From positions 4,650,001-4,714,000 of the forward strand of contig OZ199840.1 in assembly GCA_964304625.1 (NCBI GenBank): a stretch of DNA of 64,000 bases, in the 5' to 3' direction. A program made the translations under genes and the position numbers. Below are positions 13,415 through 26,289 of this stretch, piece after piece. This stretch comes from Kudoa neothunni. Taxonomy: Eukaryota > Cnidaria. Positions within the stretch are counted from its first letter, which is position 1. Every line of letters begins with the position of its first letter. A model generated the notes under the pieces. That model was given only the letters and a program-made list of their open reading frames with translations. It had not been told where the DNA came from and did no database searches.

Positions 13415-15303
13415 CCTTCCGAGTGCTTTTGGGGTCTATTAGACCCCAGACCACATTAAAGATTAGTTTTACCCCTTCCAATTATCTAAATTTTCTAAAA
13501 TTCAGTCTATTATTATAAAATTTCTTACACTGTATGCCTGCTAAATAAGTTATGAATTACCATTAATGAATAAAAAATAAAATAAAAATTATACACTTGG
13601 TGTTTTTGGGGTCTAATAGACCCCAATATTTTATTTTATCATTTTATGTAAAAACTTATAATAAAATGGAATTGAAAATATTGGACAAATCTATTGACGA
13701 AATATATTCCTCCGAGTATAATTCCGACTTTAGTGAAATCGTCAATTCCTCCGATTTTATTTATTCAGCCACTGATTTTTCTGAATATGATGACAATAAC
13801 CTTACCTGGGCTACAGAAGCCTTAAAAACTTCCAAATACTAAAAGAAAATTTTTTAAGGAAGGCCTTTGATCTTAATAATGTTGCAACTCTTATTATATT
13901 TCATATACCTGATTTTTTGGCATATTTATAGATGGCAATTTCTACAGTAATGTTGCGTGTAATGCTATTAGGTTTGACTTTCATTATTATAATCAATGTT
14001 GCAAAGTGCTTTCAGTCATTGAAAATGGTTCTTACTGCAGTTAGAACATTGAGAGCTAATAAGAGGAATGTTCCGCGTATAATGAAAAAAATAAACCAAG
14101 GGAGTCATTTAGCACACTTTTTCTGTTTAATGAAAAGAAAATTATAGTCGCTAAAGTCCCTAAAATAACAAGGATTTATTAATTTTAGCCAATTCAACAG
14201 CTTATACAAATATACTGAACGATGAAAAAAAGAAGCCAGGTAGCTTCGATTATTATAACAAAATTAAATGAGCTATTGATACAATTGATCGGATTTTCAC
14301 CCCCACAAGCTTAAAAAGATATTCCATACGCAGGGCAGCAGTTATTCTTTGTAACATCGACATAAATCTTTTAAACTCATTTTTCTTTACAAAATCATAT
14401 TCAATGATGGAAAAATCAAAAGAGCCTAATTTTTAGGGAATCTCGCTAGCACGTTCCGTTCCTTCAGCAGTTCCTTTGCGCTAAATTTGTAACTTAATCA
14501 AGAACAGAAAATTCAAATATCACCAATATTGTTCCAAAAAATCCCATCAACAATGTACTATGTGCTGTAAGCCCAAGAAACAGTGATCGTAACACAATGC
14601 ATATGTGTTGTATGTAGGAAACATTGCTGCGAAGAACATACCGAAAGTGCTTGTTTTAACAATTCATTGGACACAAATAAATGTCTGGATTACATTGTAA
14701 TTTTCATATTTTTGCGGAATGAGATTTCTGTTTTGACTTACGTAATAAATTGTTAGTTAGAGGCGATCATAGATTTTATTGTAGATCTGATATAAATAAT
14801 GATACTATCATTCCCTTAAAACCACAGATAATAATAGGGAAGGTCATAGAAAGCAAATTTTAACTTATACATTGATATATGTGTTTAAGTTGAACGTTGG
14901 CGACCTTTTTAGTCCATTTTGTTGGGAACTATTTTTCTGTTCCATAAAGTTTTAATCTAATTAACTATATATGAGATAATTTATAACACATTATTTTAAA
15001 TATTTTTGAAAGTTCTTCTTAAATAATATCTCGTAAAAAATTTTCTACGAGAATATATAGCTCTTAACATTGTTCGGACGGCATTGGGAAATTCCGCCAT
15101 CTATGTTTTTTGCCAATATTGGGTGATTTTGTCGATAGAATTTTTTTATTTAGAATTTGCATCATTTTCAAATAAATTTTAAAAAATCATTCAGATAGCG
15201 CGATTTTCGAATAAACGGGGTTCGACTGTATTAAATAAAAAAGTTAAGTCTAATAGACCTCCAAAGCACTAAATGTACAGTCGATTTTGAATCTCTCGGA
15301 AGG
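13415..15303 (+). mobile_element. piggyBac-family element with both ends, transposase decayed
   Basis: The left end starts CCTTCCGAG and the right end finishes CTCGGAAGG, an inverted pair 1,889 bp apart. Both sides are flanked by ATAA, one base off the TTAA expected for piggyBac. Just inside the left end lies a 20-bp palindrome (TTGGGGTCTATTAGACCCCA, about 13430-13449), with a close copy at 13606-13625 and a damaged inverted copy at 15247-15264. Between them are fragments of a plus-strand transposase: an acidic N terminus from MELKILDKSID (13663), a DDE-domain piece (NKRNVPRIMKKINQGSHL, about 14050-14120), and a C-terminal Cys/His-rich domain (about 14560-14700, CICCVCRKHCCEEH) that needs frame changes to read. 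The element is dead as a source of transposase. Confidence 0.85.
15197..15230 (-). repeat. solo pogo/Tigger-like terminal repeat
   Basis: The reverse complement begins TACAGTCGAACCCCGTTTAT, the look of pogo/Tigger ends next to a TA target. It lies inside the limits of the piggyBac element, near its right end. I did not find its partner to the left, so this may be a truncated copy. Confidence 0.45.
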
Positions 15304-16085
15304 ATAAATAAATGTATGGCCGAAAAATACAAAATTTTGGGTTGATTTCTAAATATCGAGATAATATTGATTTTGGTTTTCTCATTAAACGTTTCACGTC
15401 GTTATTATTTGTGCCGCCTGATAAAGTTTCAGTCGGATTCGAAAAACTTTAATCTGAAGTTTTATCCAATAAACTTCTGTAACGCAGTTCATAAAGCATC
15501 CCCCCCCCCGAGAATTTAACTAAAAATTTCACGTATGAAAGTATACAACGGAAAACATAGATCTAATTTTAAATTATGCCGAAATATTTCACCGCCACTT
15601 TTATGCTCGATTCGAGAAATCTCATTTTGGAATCGTAATCTTTTTGAAAAATTGTTAAAAAATTAAGCTATGATGAAGAGAGATAAATTTTCTGTTACGC
15701 GATCTAACCTTTAACAAAAATTCCAGATATAATGACAAATTAAAATATTTGAAAAATATTGGCTTCGATTAGGGTGGATACTATGTATTTAGAAAAAATC
15801 CCCAAAATATATAAATTATAACTTGAAAAGAGAAATATATATCTAACTTAATATTTTTACCGGGATTTTAAATACTTTTATCATTCCAATATATTTATGC
15901 GCGTGTATTGTATAGGCGAATTTTCGCTTTGCGAAATTAATCGCTTAATTTGTATTTTGATACAAATTTTATTCAAAAATATCTATATATTATATCCAAT
16001 TAAATGTTGGGTGCATATCAATCAAAAGTAATTGAAAATTATTTCAACATTTTCTTTATGAACCTATATAAGTTGGAGATTATAA

Positions 16086-17830
16086 GTAAGGTTGGCGATT
16101 TTCGGCGTTTATTTTTTTATAAATCGACGGTTTTAATCGTTTAAAATAAGTAAAAATTTAAAATCGTTCAATATCGACCTAAATATTGACTAATAAGTAA
16201 TATTATAGTTGAGATTTACTGTGAGGAACCATTGAAATTTAACACTGATAACATCGCGAGGAGTTCATCTGAAAGATTCATCCTTTCTTTGCCATAAACA
16301 TACCTTAATTTTGAAAAGCTCCTTTAGATGTTGATGGGTGGGTCTGATTCTTTCAAAATTTTGCAGAGGGAATCATTATTTTTTAATTTCAGACTTTTTG
16401 TTTATCTCTAATGATAAATAAGACGAGAAATCTCAACCTTTTCGATTTTATTTTTATTTTTCGGATCAATTTCTTTAATCGTGTAGAAAAATGTAGTCGA
16501 TGGCAAACAACGGTTAACACTATTTGATACTGACTGGTGAATCTCGTAAACAATTTTAGAACAGAAACTCACTGTTTTTATCATTAATTAACTTCTAGAT
16601 TAAGATGGAATAAGTCCAAGAATATCGTTGTAAACTGTGATTATATCCTTCGGTTTAAACCCAGTCATCTTTTATCCAATCAGCAATACTTGAAATAGAG
16701 CAGTTTTCTTCAGTTTCGATGAATATAGAGAATTTGAACAATGATGTTAGTTCATCCATTAAAATATTTTATATACAATAAAATATATTGTAATTTTCTG
16801 GATAAATTTTAATTATTGAGTTTAATTTGTTTTCCTGTTTCAATATTTTTAGTTTCTTTGAAGAAATCAATGACTGCAAGATAGTAGTCTTTTATCTGTT
16901 TTAAACAGTTAAAGAAACTATACCATCGTGTGTCCAAAACACGAGGAATTTCCTTCGTTGTTTGGAAGCTATTTTTAAGGTGAACCCAAAACTTCCTATT
17001 ATAATCCTTTTTATTTTTCGGTAAAATATTCATTTGTAGTCTTTTGAACTGCCAAATGAATAATGTGTGAAAAACATGGAATTCTGATGATAGTTGGATA
17101 TATGGTTCTCAAATCCTTAGAATACTTTTTCATGTACTGTGCTGAGTTAGAAACAATCGCAATGCATTTATCCCAGTTTAAGTCGTGTCGATTTAGTACG
17201 CTGGATATGTGTTCAGCTATGGTTAAGGATTTGCACTGAACTAGCCTCGAAGAATCACGCAGTATAGTTCTCCGTTTACCAGTAACACAATCATGACAAG
17301 AAGCTAACGTATTGAAAATCGGCCTATTTTTCGAATCAGGAGACTCATCAATTATTAACCTAAATCGTAAAACCCTCATCACTGATTTATTGTTAATGAC
17401 ACCTTCTTGGAATACAACCGAAAGATGTTTATCAATCAATGTTTTTCCATCTGGCAAGGATCTTGACACTGGGCAATACTTAGAAATGAACCCTCTCAAG
17501 TTACTCTTTTTACTAATTGCATCAAATGGAGGGCCGTATAAAATTACATTCTTCACCAAATCGATTTCAGTATCACTTAATTTCGATCTGTCGAGAATTC
17601 GAATTTTTTTCAAGGGTATTGTTTTAAGAGCATTTGACCTTACTGACAAATGTTTCTGTGAATTGAAATATTCTTGAATTCTGTTTTGTTTAAGCGTCAA
17701 TAGAATCTTGCAATATTTACAAGACAAGGAATCGCCAACAACCTCTAAATAACTAGTAATATCATGGCGCTTCATACCCATCTTAATTCGATGTTAACGT
17801 GCCAAAATCGATTTTTACCAATCAAAAATA
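16086..17830 (-). mobile_element. hAT-superfamily element with decayed transposase
   Basis: On the minus strand a long open frame (17011-17781) starts with a BED-type zinc finger (DSLSCKYCKILL, then QKHL) and goes on with hAT-type blocks (IIDESPDSKNRPIFNTLA and IPCFSHIIHLAVQK). A second frame (16809-17033) and further scattered pieces down to about 16210 (SFSKLRYVYGKERMNLSDEL) continue it after frame changes. It resembles the CGGBP1-related branch of hAT. The left end at about 16086 (AAGGTTGGCGATTTTCGGCG) is similar to the left end of a small element at 60384. The right edge is uncertain; an AAATCGATTTT-like stretch near 17800 may mark it. Confidence 0.75.
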
Positions 17831-18617
17831 AATACATTGATGTATTTGTGGTATGCTTGTTTTTAATAAACCCATAATGTTTTCTTGAAAAACTATATTT
17901 TTGGAATTAAATAACTTCAAAAAACTCTGCAAGGACGTTAAAATTTTTTAGAAAACTCAAAATCTATCATTATTATTTGTAGACTAACAAAATTCACGTA
18001 TATCTTTCTTTTAATCTCGTAGTTATCTCCAGATTATTGATTTCTCGAGCTTAATATTGATTTTTTCCGTTGATTTATTGCATCATATAATGAAAAACAT
18101 AATGTACCTTTCATTTATTTAATCTTTTGCGACAGCGATTTAATAAATTTAATTTAGTCCATGTAATTACAAACAACGTTTTATATTAAAAAATATAACG
18201 CAGAAAATTAAACAATGTTTAATAATTATATTATCTTCCTAAATCAATACAAAGATATGTTCCATTTTGGGTCATAAAATTTGTAGAAATATCTTAATGT
18301 TATTTTTGCTATCGAATTTACTTTGCCAAAATCTCGAATTTTAAATTTCAATATAATTGATCTACATTTTACATAATATTATACGTCATACTGTATGTAA
18401 CATTATAATATAGATATTTATCTATTGTAATAGATAACGATAGTTTCGGCATCTAAATATTCCAGTTATCCTTTAGAATCTGTATTCTAGATGGAAATAA
18501 ATTTAGTTTTGAAGTGATCTAATTTAAAACATTACGTTAATATGAATGATGAATAATATTGTTTTGACTACGAATTTAACTTTATGTCAGAACAATTAAA
18601 TAATATAATTAAGCATA
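17831..18617. other. AT-rich non-coding DNA between two elements
   Basis: No open frame, repeat or RNA gene stands out between the hAT element and the inverted-repeat segment. Confidence 0.5.
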
Positions 18618-21600
18618 TACAGTCAACAACGGTTATTGCGTAGGTCAGGGGTCGGCAACCTCGGCACCCCACCTTACGTAAGTAATGTAAACTACAATAT
18701 CTAAGGTTAAACCGCGAAGAAATTATATATTTTCTAGTCGCTGAACTCATCATTATGTTCAAATTTTGAGTTTTCATCGGAAATAAATTATTTTTAATGG
18801 AAATCTATGGGCATTGAAATGAATGTATGGTACCACAATTTCATCAACTTTAATTAATTTTCTTAATTTGCAACGTAATAGTTAAATAAAGAAAGGAAAG
18901 ATTCAGAAAAAAACGAATAACTTATAAATATAAAAAATTCCCCACAGAACACAGTCCTATGCATAGGCAATAATTAACGAGGCAGAATAACTCTAAATTT
19001 TCTCAATTTTATCTGCGGTTTTAAATCAAAAAATCGTTTTTTATCATTAATAAAAATTTTTCCTTAATAAATAGGTTGTAATTAAACTGAAACTACTTAA
19101 AAATAAACGTTTCGAGTATTATACAAAATACATCTTATTTTCTGGTATTCACAACATTTTGTAAACCATTGAATTAGATTTATGAAAGTGATGATAGTTT
19201 TTCCGGTTTAAAATTTTGTTTATTCAACTTTTTTAAATAAAAAAAGTAATTATACATGCATTTTCATTCAATTTTATCCATTAAAAAGAATTCTCTTGTG
19301 ATATTAAACGTTCTTTGGTTTTAATACGAAGAAAATCCCATTTAAATGTCGTTAAAATAATTAAATTAAGGAAAATACACTAGAAACTAACTCTTTCACT
19401 TTAAAAGATTAAAAGATTAAATTATATGGTTGAAATTTCCTTTTTGCTGACAATAATATTCATGAGAGTTGATTTTATATCGGATATATTTTGTAGAGGT
19501 CAACGGTAAAATTTATAATTCATCATAATGGAAATGATCAAAAACGAAATCACAATATTATTTGAAGTAATCAGGAAAATTCGAATGCATACTTTTTTTA
19601 CTTTTATTATCTCTCCTTGCATTGAAATGCTACTAATAAAAATAATAGGTTAATTAGTTGTAGAGAAACGTGTAAATAGACTAATTGGATAACTTTCTCC
19701 AGATTTTTCTTAAATGTGTGTATTCATGATTTCAACGTTTTTCTATTTTAATATTAATAGAAATTTAACTAATAGTCAATACAGAAAACCAGAAATATTT
19801 TTAAAATTATGTAGAAATTTATTAGTACTTTGGATCCCTTACAGGATTACATGTTATTATCTAACTCTGAGTAGATTCGTTGATTTTGAACTATAATGAT
19901 AACATGGATGTACGTTTTTACTTTTAGATTGTTTTATGGTTAAACCAACTCTATTTTATTGCATAAAAAAGGTAATAATATAAATACGGAACAAATTTCT
20001 TCATTAGAACAGAATTTTAATTGCTGATTAAATTCAAAAATATTTTTAGTATATTTAAGGTTATTGATGTAACTGCGATAAATGGATAATGTTAACAATT
20101 TGGATGACATTTAAATATTTTATATAGAAAAATGTGAGCGTACTTACTAAATATAAGTTGATTTCTTTGATGCATATATCCCTGAGAGCCTAATATGAAT
20201 GATCAAATTGATGATAAATAAAATATACGTGATCCGATAGAATCTTGGAAGAATCTGACCAACAACAACAACAACAACAATCAATAACAATAATATAATT
20301 AAATTTTACTTTCTTTCGATTTCATTAGTCAATTAAAATCAATTTTTATTTATTATAATAAATTAAAGTGTCTATTATTCAAACTTTGCAAGATACGTAT
20401 ATAAACGTGCGAATGGATTAAAAAATTCGTTAAACCTTACATAAGATATTAAAATGATGCAATAAAAAAATAACTCACATGAATAAAAGTTTGTTAAAAT
20501 AATCATACTTTAAATTAATTTCGAAACATTTCGAAGTTCTGTTTTTGTGTCTGCGTAATCTAATGGCTGTATGGAGCAGAATTTTTATTTTGTATTTTCT
20601 GAAATCCATAATATTTTATTTTTATGTAACTACTAGTATATTTCATTAGAAAAATAAGTCTTTCATCAATGAATTAAATAATAAACAAATAATGAAAAAA
20701 CTATAACGAGACATTTAAATCTCAATATGTTTGTTGATCATTATGATGAAAATAAATAATTTAGAAAAGTTCAATATTTCTGTTAAATCTTTTTTGATTA
20801 AATTTATTATAAGTGTTATATTTTTCATTGTGAATAACATATAGATTGATACCATTAAAATGTGGAAAACAACTATTTAAAAAATCCTATGGTAGATATC
20901 TTCCAATATTAATGACATATCTTTTAAATTTAGCTATTGAAAACCGCTAAAAAAATTTATAAACTAAAACATCATTATTGATTAGTGAAAATGATGTCTA
21001 ATTGTAAAAAATTTTTTAAATACTGAAAACAGGCCTATAATTATAAATGATAAATATTAAAATGCGAATAATATATTGGAATGAATTGCATTTTTTGGAT
21101 TTAATTATCACGTTTTTTCCGTCACAATTAAAAATTGACGTTTTTAATAAAAATATTTAAATGAATATAAATATAACCGATTATATAAGATGAAATCATA
21201 AATTTCAAAATTAAATTAAACGTAAAATAACAACTTCATTCCGAAGACACGCACACCCCTCTATGTCGTGGTTCCTACGTATATCATTTTCTTTTTCTTA
21301 TACAACCAAACCTTGGCAAATCCAAATCTGTTTATAATTTAATTCCCAATATTAGATTTAAAGGAAAATTTATCGAGAATTAATTCAATCAAAAGGAACA
21401 CCTTTCCAGATACACAAAGACGATCTAGTTTGCCTTTAATCCTCAACTTTTAGAGTTCTTACAAATCCAACAAGATGGTTATATCATTATTAATAAGTTT
21501 GATCATGGAAAACATGTGAAAATATAGAATCTGGTTTTTATTCTAATAAGAACAATCCATCTAGTTTGAATGAAAATTCTCAATATGATGCCAGTCACAA

Positions 21601-21789
21601 TGATAATGACCACATCATGTATTTATTTAGCAATTTTTCTGAAAATTAATGTTAATTAATTCGTTCTAATGAAAATAATTGAATTTTATATTTCGTGCGC
21701 GCACGATTAGATGGATATTACGCACAGAATATGTGTTGCGTACCTTTTTGCCATCCCCAAAAAGTGCGCAATAACCGTTATTGACTGTA
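18618..21789. mobile_element. 3.2 kb segment bounded by 23-bp inverted repeats
   Basis: The left end (18618-18640) and the reverse complement of the right end (21767-21789) agree at 22 of 23 positions; both start TACAGTCAA and end AACGGTTATTGCG. Outer TA dinucleotides fit a Tc1/mariner or pogo-type target. Within about 60 bp of each end the sequence again looks alike (GGGGTCGGCAACC on the left, GGGGATGGCAAAAAGG on the right read inverted). The 3.1 kb interior is very AT-rich and no transposase can be recognised in any frame. Either it is a large non-autonomous element or an old, badly decayed one. Confidence 0.65.
18646..18660 (+). repeat. hAT-like terminal motif inside the 3.2 kb segment
   Basis: CAGGGGTCGGCAACC is the kind of sequence seen at the ends of many hAT elements. 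It sits 6 bp inside the left inverted repeat. It may be a nested hAT end or simply part of a longer terminal repeat, since the far end has a related sequence. Confidence 0.35.
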
Positions 21790-22396
21790 TTATAAGAATC
21801 CCAATTGTATTTATTTGGTTTATTAATTTTCGGGTTAAATAAATTTACTTTTATATGAAAAAATTTTTTTTAATTTTATACGGAATTAATAATTAAAATA
21901 ATTAGTACAATAATTCAGTAATACCTATATATACTGATAAATCGTTATTTATAATAAATTACCTATTAACTAAACTGAAAATAATATTATCAATGCTTAT
22001 ATTTACATGAAAATATTCCAAAAACTATATATAGAAAAATATGCAAAAATTATCTGCATGTATTGCTATCAATATCTGAGCTATCAGAACAGATAAAAAA
22101 TAATTTAATACTTCATTGAACATAGGTAATGGTCTTTATGATAATAATATTGTTATTGCCATTTTATTATAATCAGGTAAACTCCTAAAAAATTAGTATT
22201 ATTTGTTGCACTCATACTAAATCAATTTATAATTAATAAAACCATGACTCACGAAAGAATATTCCAATGATGAATTATGACATAAAAATATATTACATTG
22301 GGAAAACTATATCAATAGAAATCTAATAAAACATTATCTGATAGTGCAAAAGATTTGTAGAGGAACATTCAATATTTTTTTTGCCATAACACTCGA

Positions 22397-23442
22397 ATGA
22401 TGTCAAAATATATACGTAAATGTCGTTTCGAAATTGGACCAAAATGGATGCCTTTCATTTTCAAATTAGTTTGCATAGTAACTAACGAAATATTCTTAAT
22501 ATTTTATTTTCATAATGTGTTCTAAGTTGGTGAACACGGCTTCAGTTTTATTCGGAGTGATTATCAGCATTGTTTACGATAAATGGCACCTTATAGCTAT
22601 GGATTTTACATGGAATAATTCAATAAAATTGATGATTGCTTCATCAGTGTCTATTGTAGTGGCATTCATGATAGTGGAAGTGGTCGGGAGAGTAAAACTG
22701 CGAATCCCGGCATATTTCGCCGTATTTATCATCTATGAAATTCTCAACATTATTCCGATCGAATTTAGATGATTCCTGTTATTGTGTTAGGAACGCTTAC
22801 AATTCTGTGTCCTTTGATTTCTTCTGTGTTGTCAATTCACCACGTAACAGCTCTGTTCATTGTTGGAAGAAAAAGACGCAAAAATCTATTATATTTAGAT
22901 GAAAACAACAAAGGAAGATTTCGTCCGAGAAGTGAATCAATCGTTTAAACTCTACGGACACCCTTTCAGATCCTACTATACTGAGGCAATTGATAAAATA
23001 CAACAAAGTGGTCAATGTTGCGGTTTCGGCCGTCTCCATTACTACGATAAAACCTATTATGGGAGGAAAATAGATAAATATCCGGAATCCTGTTGTCAAT
23101 ATGGTTTCGTCGGGGAGTATTGCACAAGAAATATACAAGTAATGAATAATGAGGTGAGTCCAAGTGATGAAAAAAAGCATCAACATCACTTCTACATTTA
23201 GACGTGTGACTACACCTTAGAAAATGTTCACACTCGAATACATATATCTTCAGCGATAATTTCGGTGTTATGTGTGCTTTCAAACGTAATCCATAAACAT
23301 ATAAGAGTATGATAGAGTTATGCATTTGTTTTAGGTGCTAACAGCTATCACTTACATCCGTGCATTGATCAAGGATAACAACAATCAATCTCCCTCAACT
23401 TCTGCGTCAATACAGGAGCTTTCGAGGTTAGCACAAATCTAG
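22397..23442 (+). CDS. tetraspanin
   Basis: Six exons (22397-22477, 22527-22691, 22769-22843, 22899-23153, 23202-23285, 23335-23442) give a 255-residue protein; introns are 48-77 nt and every junction is phase 0. The protein has a short cytoplasmic start, TM1 (about residues 20-42), a short first loop, TM2 (about 60-80) and TM3 (about 83-107). The large extracellular loop carries QCCGFG, PESCC and later cysteines (GEYC, then TCDY), followed by TM4 (about 205-228) and a 20-residue tail. CCG plus PxSCC is the tetraspanin signature of the disulfide-bonded second loop. Tetraspanins organise membrane microdomains and bind integrins and other partners; nothing here indicates the partner. Two in-frame ATGs open the gene (22397 and 22400). 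TM1 is split by the first intron, so a start at a later ATG would lose half of it. The six joins were inferred and each restores a family feature. Confidence 0.85.
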
Positions 23443-26289
23443 TTTAATCTATCAACAATAATTTCTCATTATTAATCACATAATATTTGATTCGTGTGTA
23501 TTTGAGCAAAAAAATCCACGCTCGTCTGAAATAATGGCGCTATACAACATTATAAAATAGTTTGACCCAAACCCGACGAATTTTCGTTCCATGTAATTAT
23601 TAGTCACTTATTGGATGACTTACTTTCGTAATGAGGATATATTTGATTCGATGAATTATTTAATAAAAATAATTTTTATCCACAATAATCCCTTTATTTA
23701 TTTCACCACCGTACGAACTCATGAGAACAAATAATGTATATTGAATATAATTATGACCTCTAAATTAAGTATTATTAAGTAAAGAAAATAAATTATTGAT
23801 TTGCATTAGGAATAATTTATTAAATCCAAATAAGTGATATCAATTAGAATAAGCGATTATAGCTGAATTAATAATACAGTAAGTAGCAATACTACACAAC
23901 TTATCTGTCTTTGATGTTGTAGTATTTTTTTTATTAAAATAGTAGAAATACATTTTTAAGACCGTTATTTTCAAAGTATTCTTTATTTAGAGTATAAATA
24001 ATATTTGTTGATATATTTATATCCATAATTAAATCTATGGTTACTTCTATGAAATGATAATGATTATATTTTAGTTATTTATTTGCTATATTATTATAAA
24101 AACAAAGCTTTTTATGTTTGGTCCTCCAATATTTTTAAAGAATGCACCTAAGCAACTTTTTTAATTGATCTTTATCACTGTTTAAAATTTTAAGTTATTT
24201 TCATGTTCCTTAACTTGAAATTGATTAATTTTTGTTAAATAACTATATAAATTATTAATTCAATCCGAGCTTTTCTACTTCACCCTTAAGAACAATTGGC
24301 TTTAAATATTTTTAATTCAGACGTATTTCATTGTATTGACTATTGATTTTAAACCCATATTTATGTTCGCCTAGAAGACTCCTATTATATCATATCTATA
24401 ACTCATTTTTACTGCGATACAACCATTCTAGGACAACATTGTTGTAATACTCACAACAGAAACTAGCTCTTCCTTTACAATTATTTTTTCAACCAAAATT
24501 TGTTTGAATTTCTTACTTTATTAAATCACCCAAATATAAATTTGGATTGGCTGATAAATTATTTCCTTCCCATTGTTTTTCCGACACCTCACAAAATTTA
24601 AAAATATTTGAACATTTTTTATTTAACTCTGATATAAGAAAAATTCTTAAATATTCTACAATCACTATTTTTGCGCAATAAATAATCTTCAGGTGCCTAT
24701 ACTTTTGATTATATTTAATTATTTCTGGCCTCTAAGAACGAATCGATTGAATAAAAATAATTAAATATACCAGATTTTAAAAAATTAAATCTGGAAAAAG
24801 CTTATGAGAAAGAGATGATGAGATTAAAAATAGTCACCGCGCAAACGTAACTGTCGTTTAGGATTAAATTTATCATGAAGATAACCTCAGCCTTTTTACA
24901 CATCCAGATACCGAGTAAAAATATAAATAATTTCCCGTTATTTAGTATTTTTTTCAAAAATTCAATCATTCAAATTCAAACGAACTGCGTTAATAATAAA
25001 AAAAAAATTAAATCCACATAATTAAACCTAAAGAAAATTAGTAGGATTAGTTAATCTGATGATAAAAACTCAATAATAATTCCCTAGTTAAATTCAGGAA
25101 AATTTTAGAGAATTTTGCGCCATTATAATCTTAAAACTATCGTAGAACATTATTTGATTAAACCTATAAATTCGTCGTACTAACGAAATTTCGTACCGTT
25201 AGACATCTACAGTATAATTAACTGGCGGAATCCTACATTAAGGTTTATAAACGAGGCAATTTTTACTCAAAAAAACAACCAACGAGTACAAACGACGAAG
25301 TACGATATCATATACATATGACGCATTGACTTACCATATTAATATATTAGATTGCTTTGAATTGTTCACAGAATCCAATATTATTAAAATTAAACATGCG
25401 GATTGACATAAATTTTAATGCTACGTGTAAAACCGAACAAATACGATTTTATCAACGATGAAATATTAATAAAGTGCGCGGATAATCACCAAATGGGGGA
25501 AAAAAAGTTGGTTTCGATCCATTTCCAACCATACATAAACTACACTTGAGGACACTCAAAATAATTTACATGTCAACAACATAGATAAGCACATCCAGCA
25601 CATATGTAGGCAGCCTGTGTTAAGATTCTAAATAGCTCTTCAATGTTAATCTTAAGCTATCGATTGCGATATTGTGTAAGAATAGTATTAGTTTATTTTC
25701 GTTGACTGGATGAGTATTTAATATGAAATTATCGTGTAAATTATCTCTCGGCTAATTTTTAAATTTAAATACAGGTGAAAATTATTGTCAGCGTGCATCA
25801 TGACTACATAGAGTATTTTTGAGGTTATTTAAACCGAAAATTCCCCTCTTTTTATTAGATAGATCGATACTTAAGTTATTTACTACTCACAAAATATTTT
25901 AGTACAAACTCAACCAACTTATAGCTTAAATTTAGTTTGTATTATTAAATCTTATTATCAAAAATAATCCTTTTTGTTAATTTATCGAAAAATAAACCCA
26001 CAATCTGTTGCAATTTCATTATTTTAATTAGCTTTAGTAGGTATCAATCATTCCTATACACATAGATAAATAATATCGATCACTAGATATTTTGCTATGT
26101 GCTGTTTAAATATTTCTCATATTTAATACCCCGCTCAAAATCGTTTACACACGAGATAGTCTAAAGTCAAGGTAGTTGTTGTATTACAAGTGGAAGTTGT
26201 TAACTGGCATTGTATGATTTGTTTAGTGACGATAAAATCCAATCTAACTATTTTCGCCAACCAGTTTAGATTGTTTACAGAGATTCTGA
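23443..26289. other. intergenic, upstream of the PIWI gene
   Basis: AT-rich with no credible open frame. It contains one copy of a dispersed repeat at about 24706-24845. A tttacag acceptor-like site lies 5 bases before AGATTCTGAATG at the PIWI start, so a 5' UTR intron is possible. Confidence 0.5.
24706..24845 (+). repeat. dispersed repeat, copy 1
   Basis: This stretch aligns by eye with 30546-30690. Shared landmarks are TTGATTAT.TTTAATTA, AATAATTAAATATA, AAATCTG, GCTT.TGAG and a terminal CGCGC region. The family is unknown. Confidence 0.45.
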
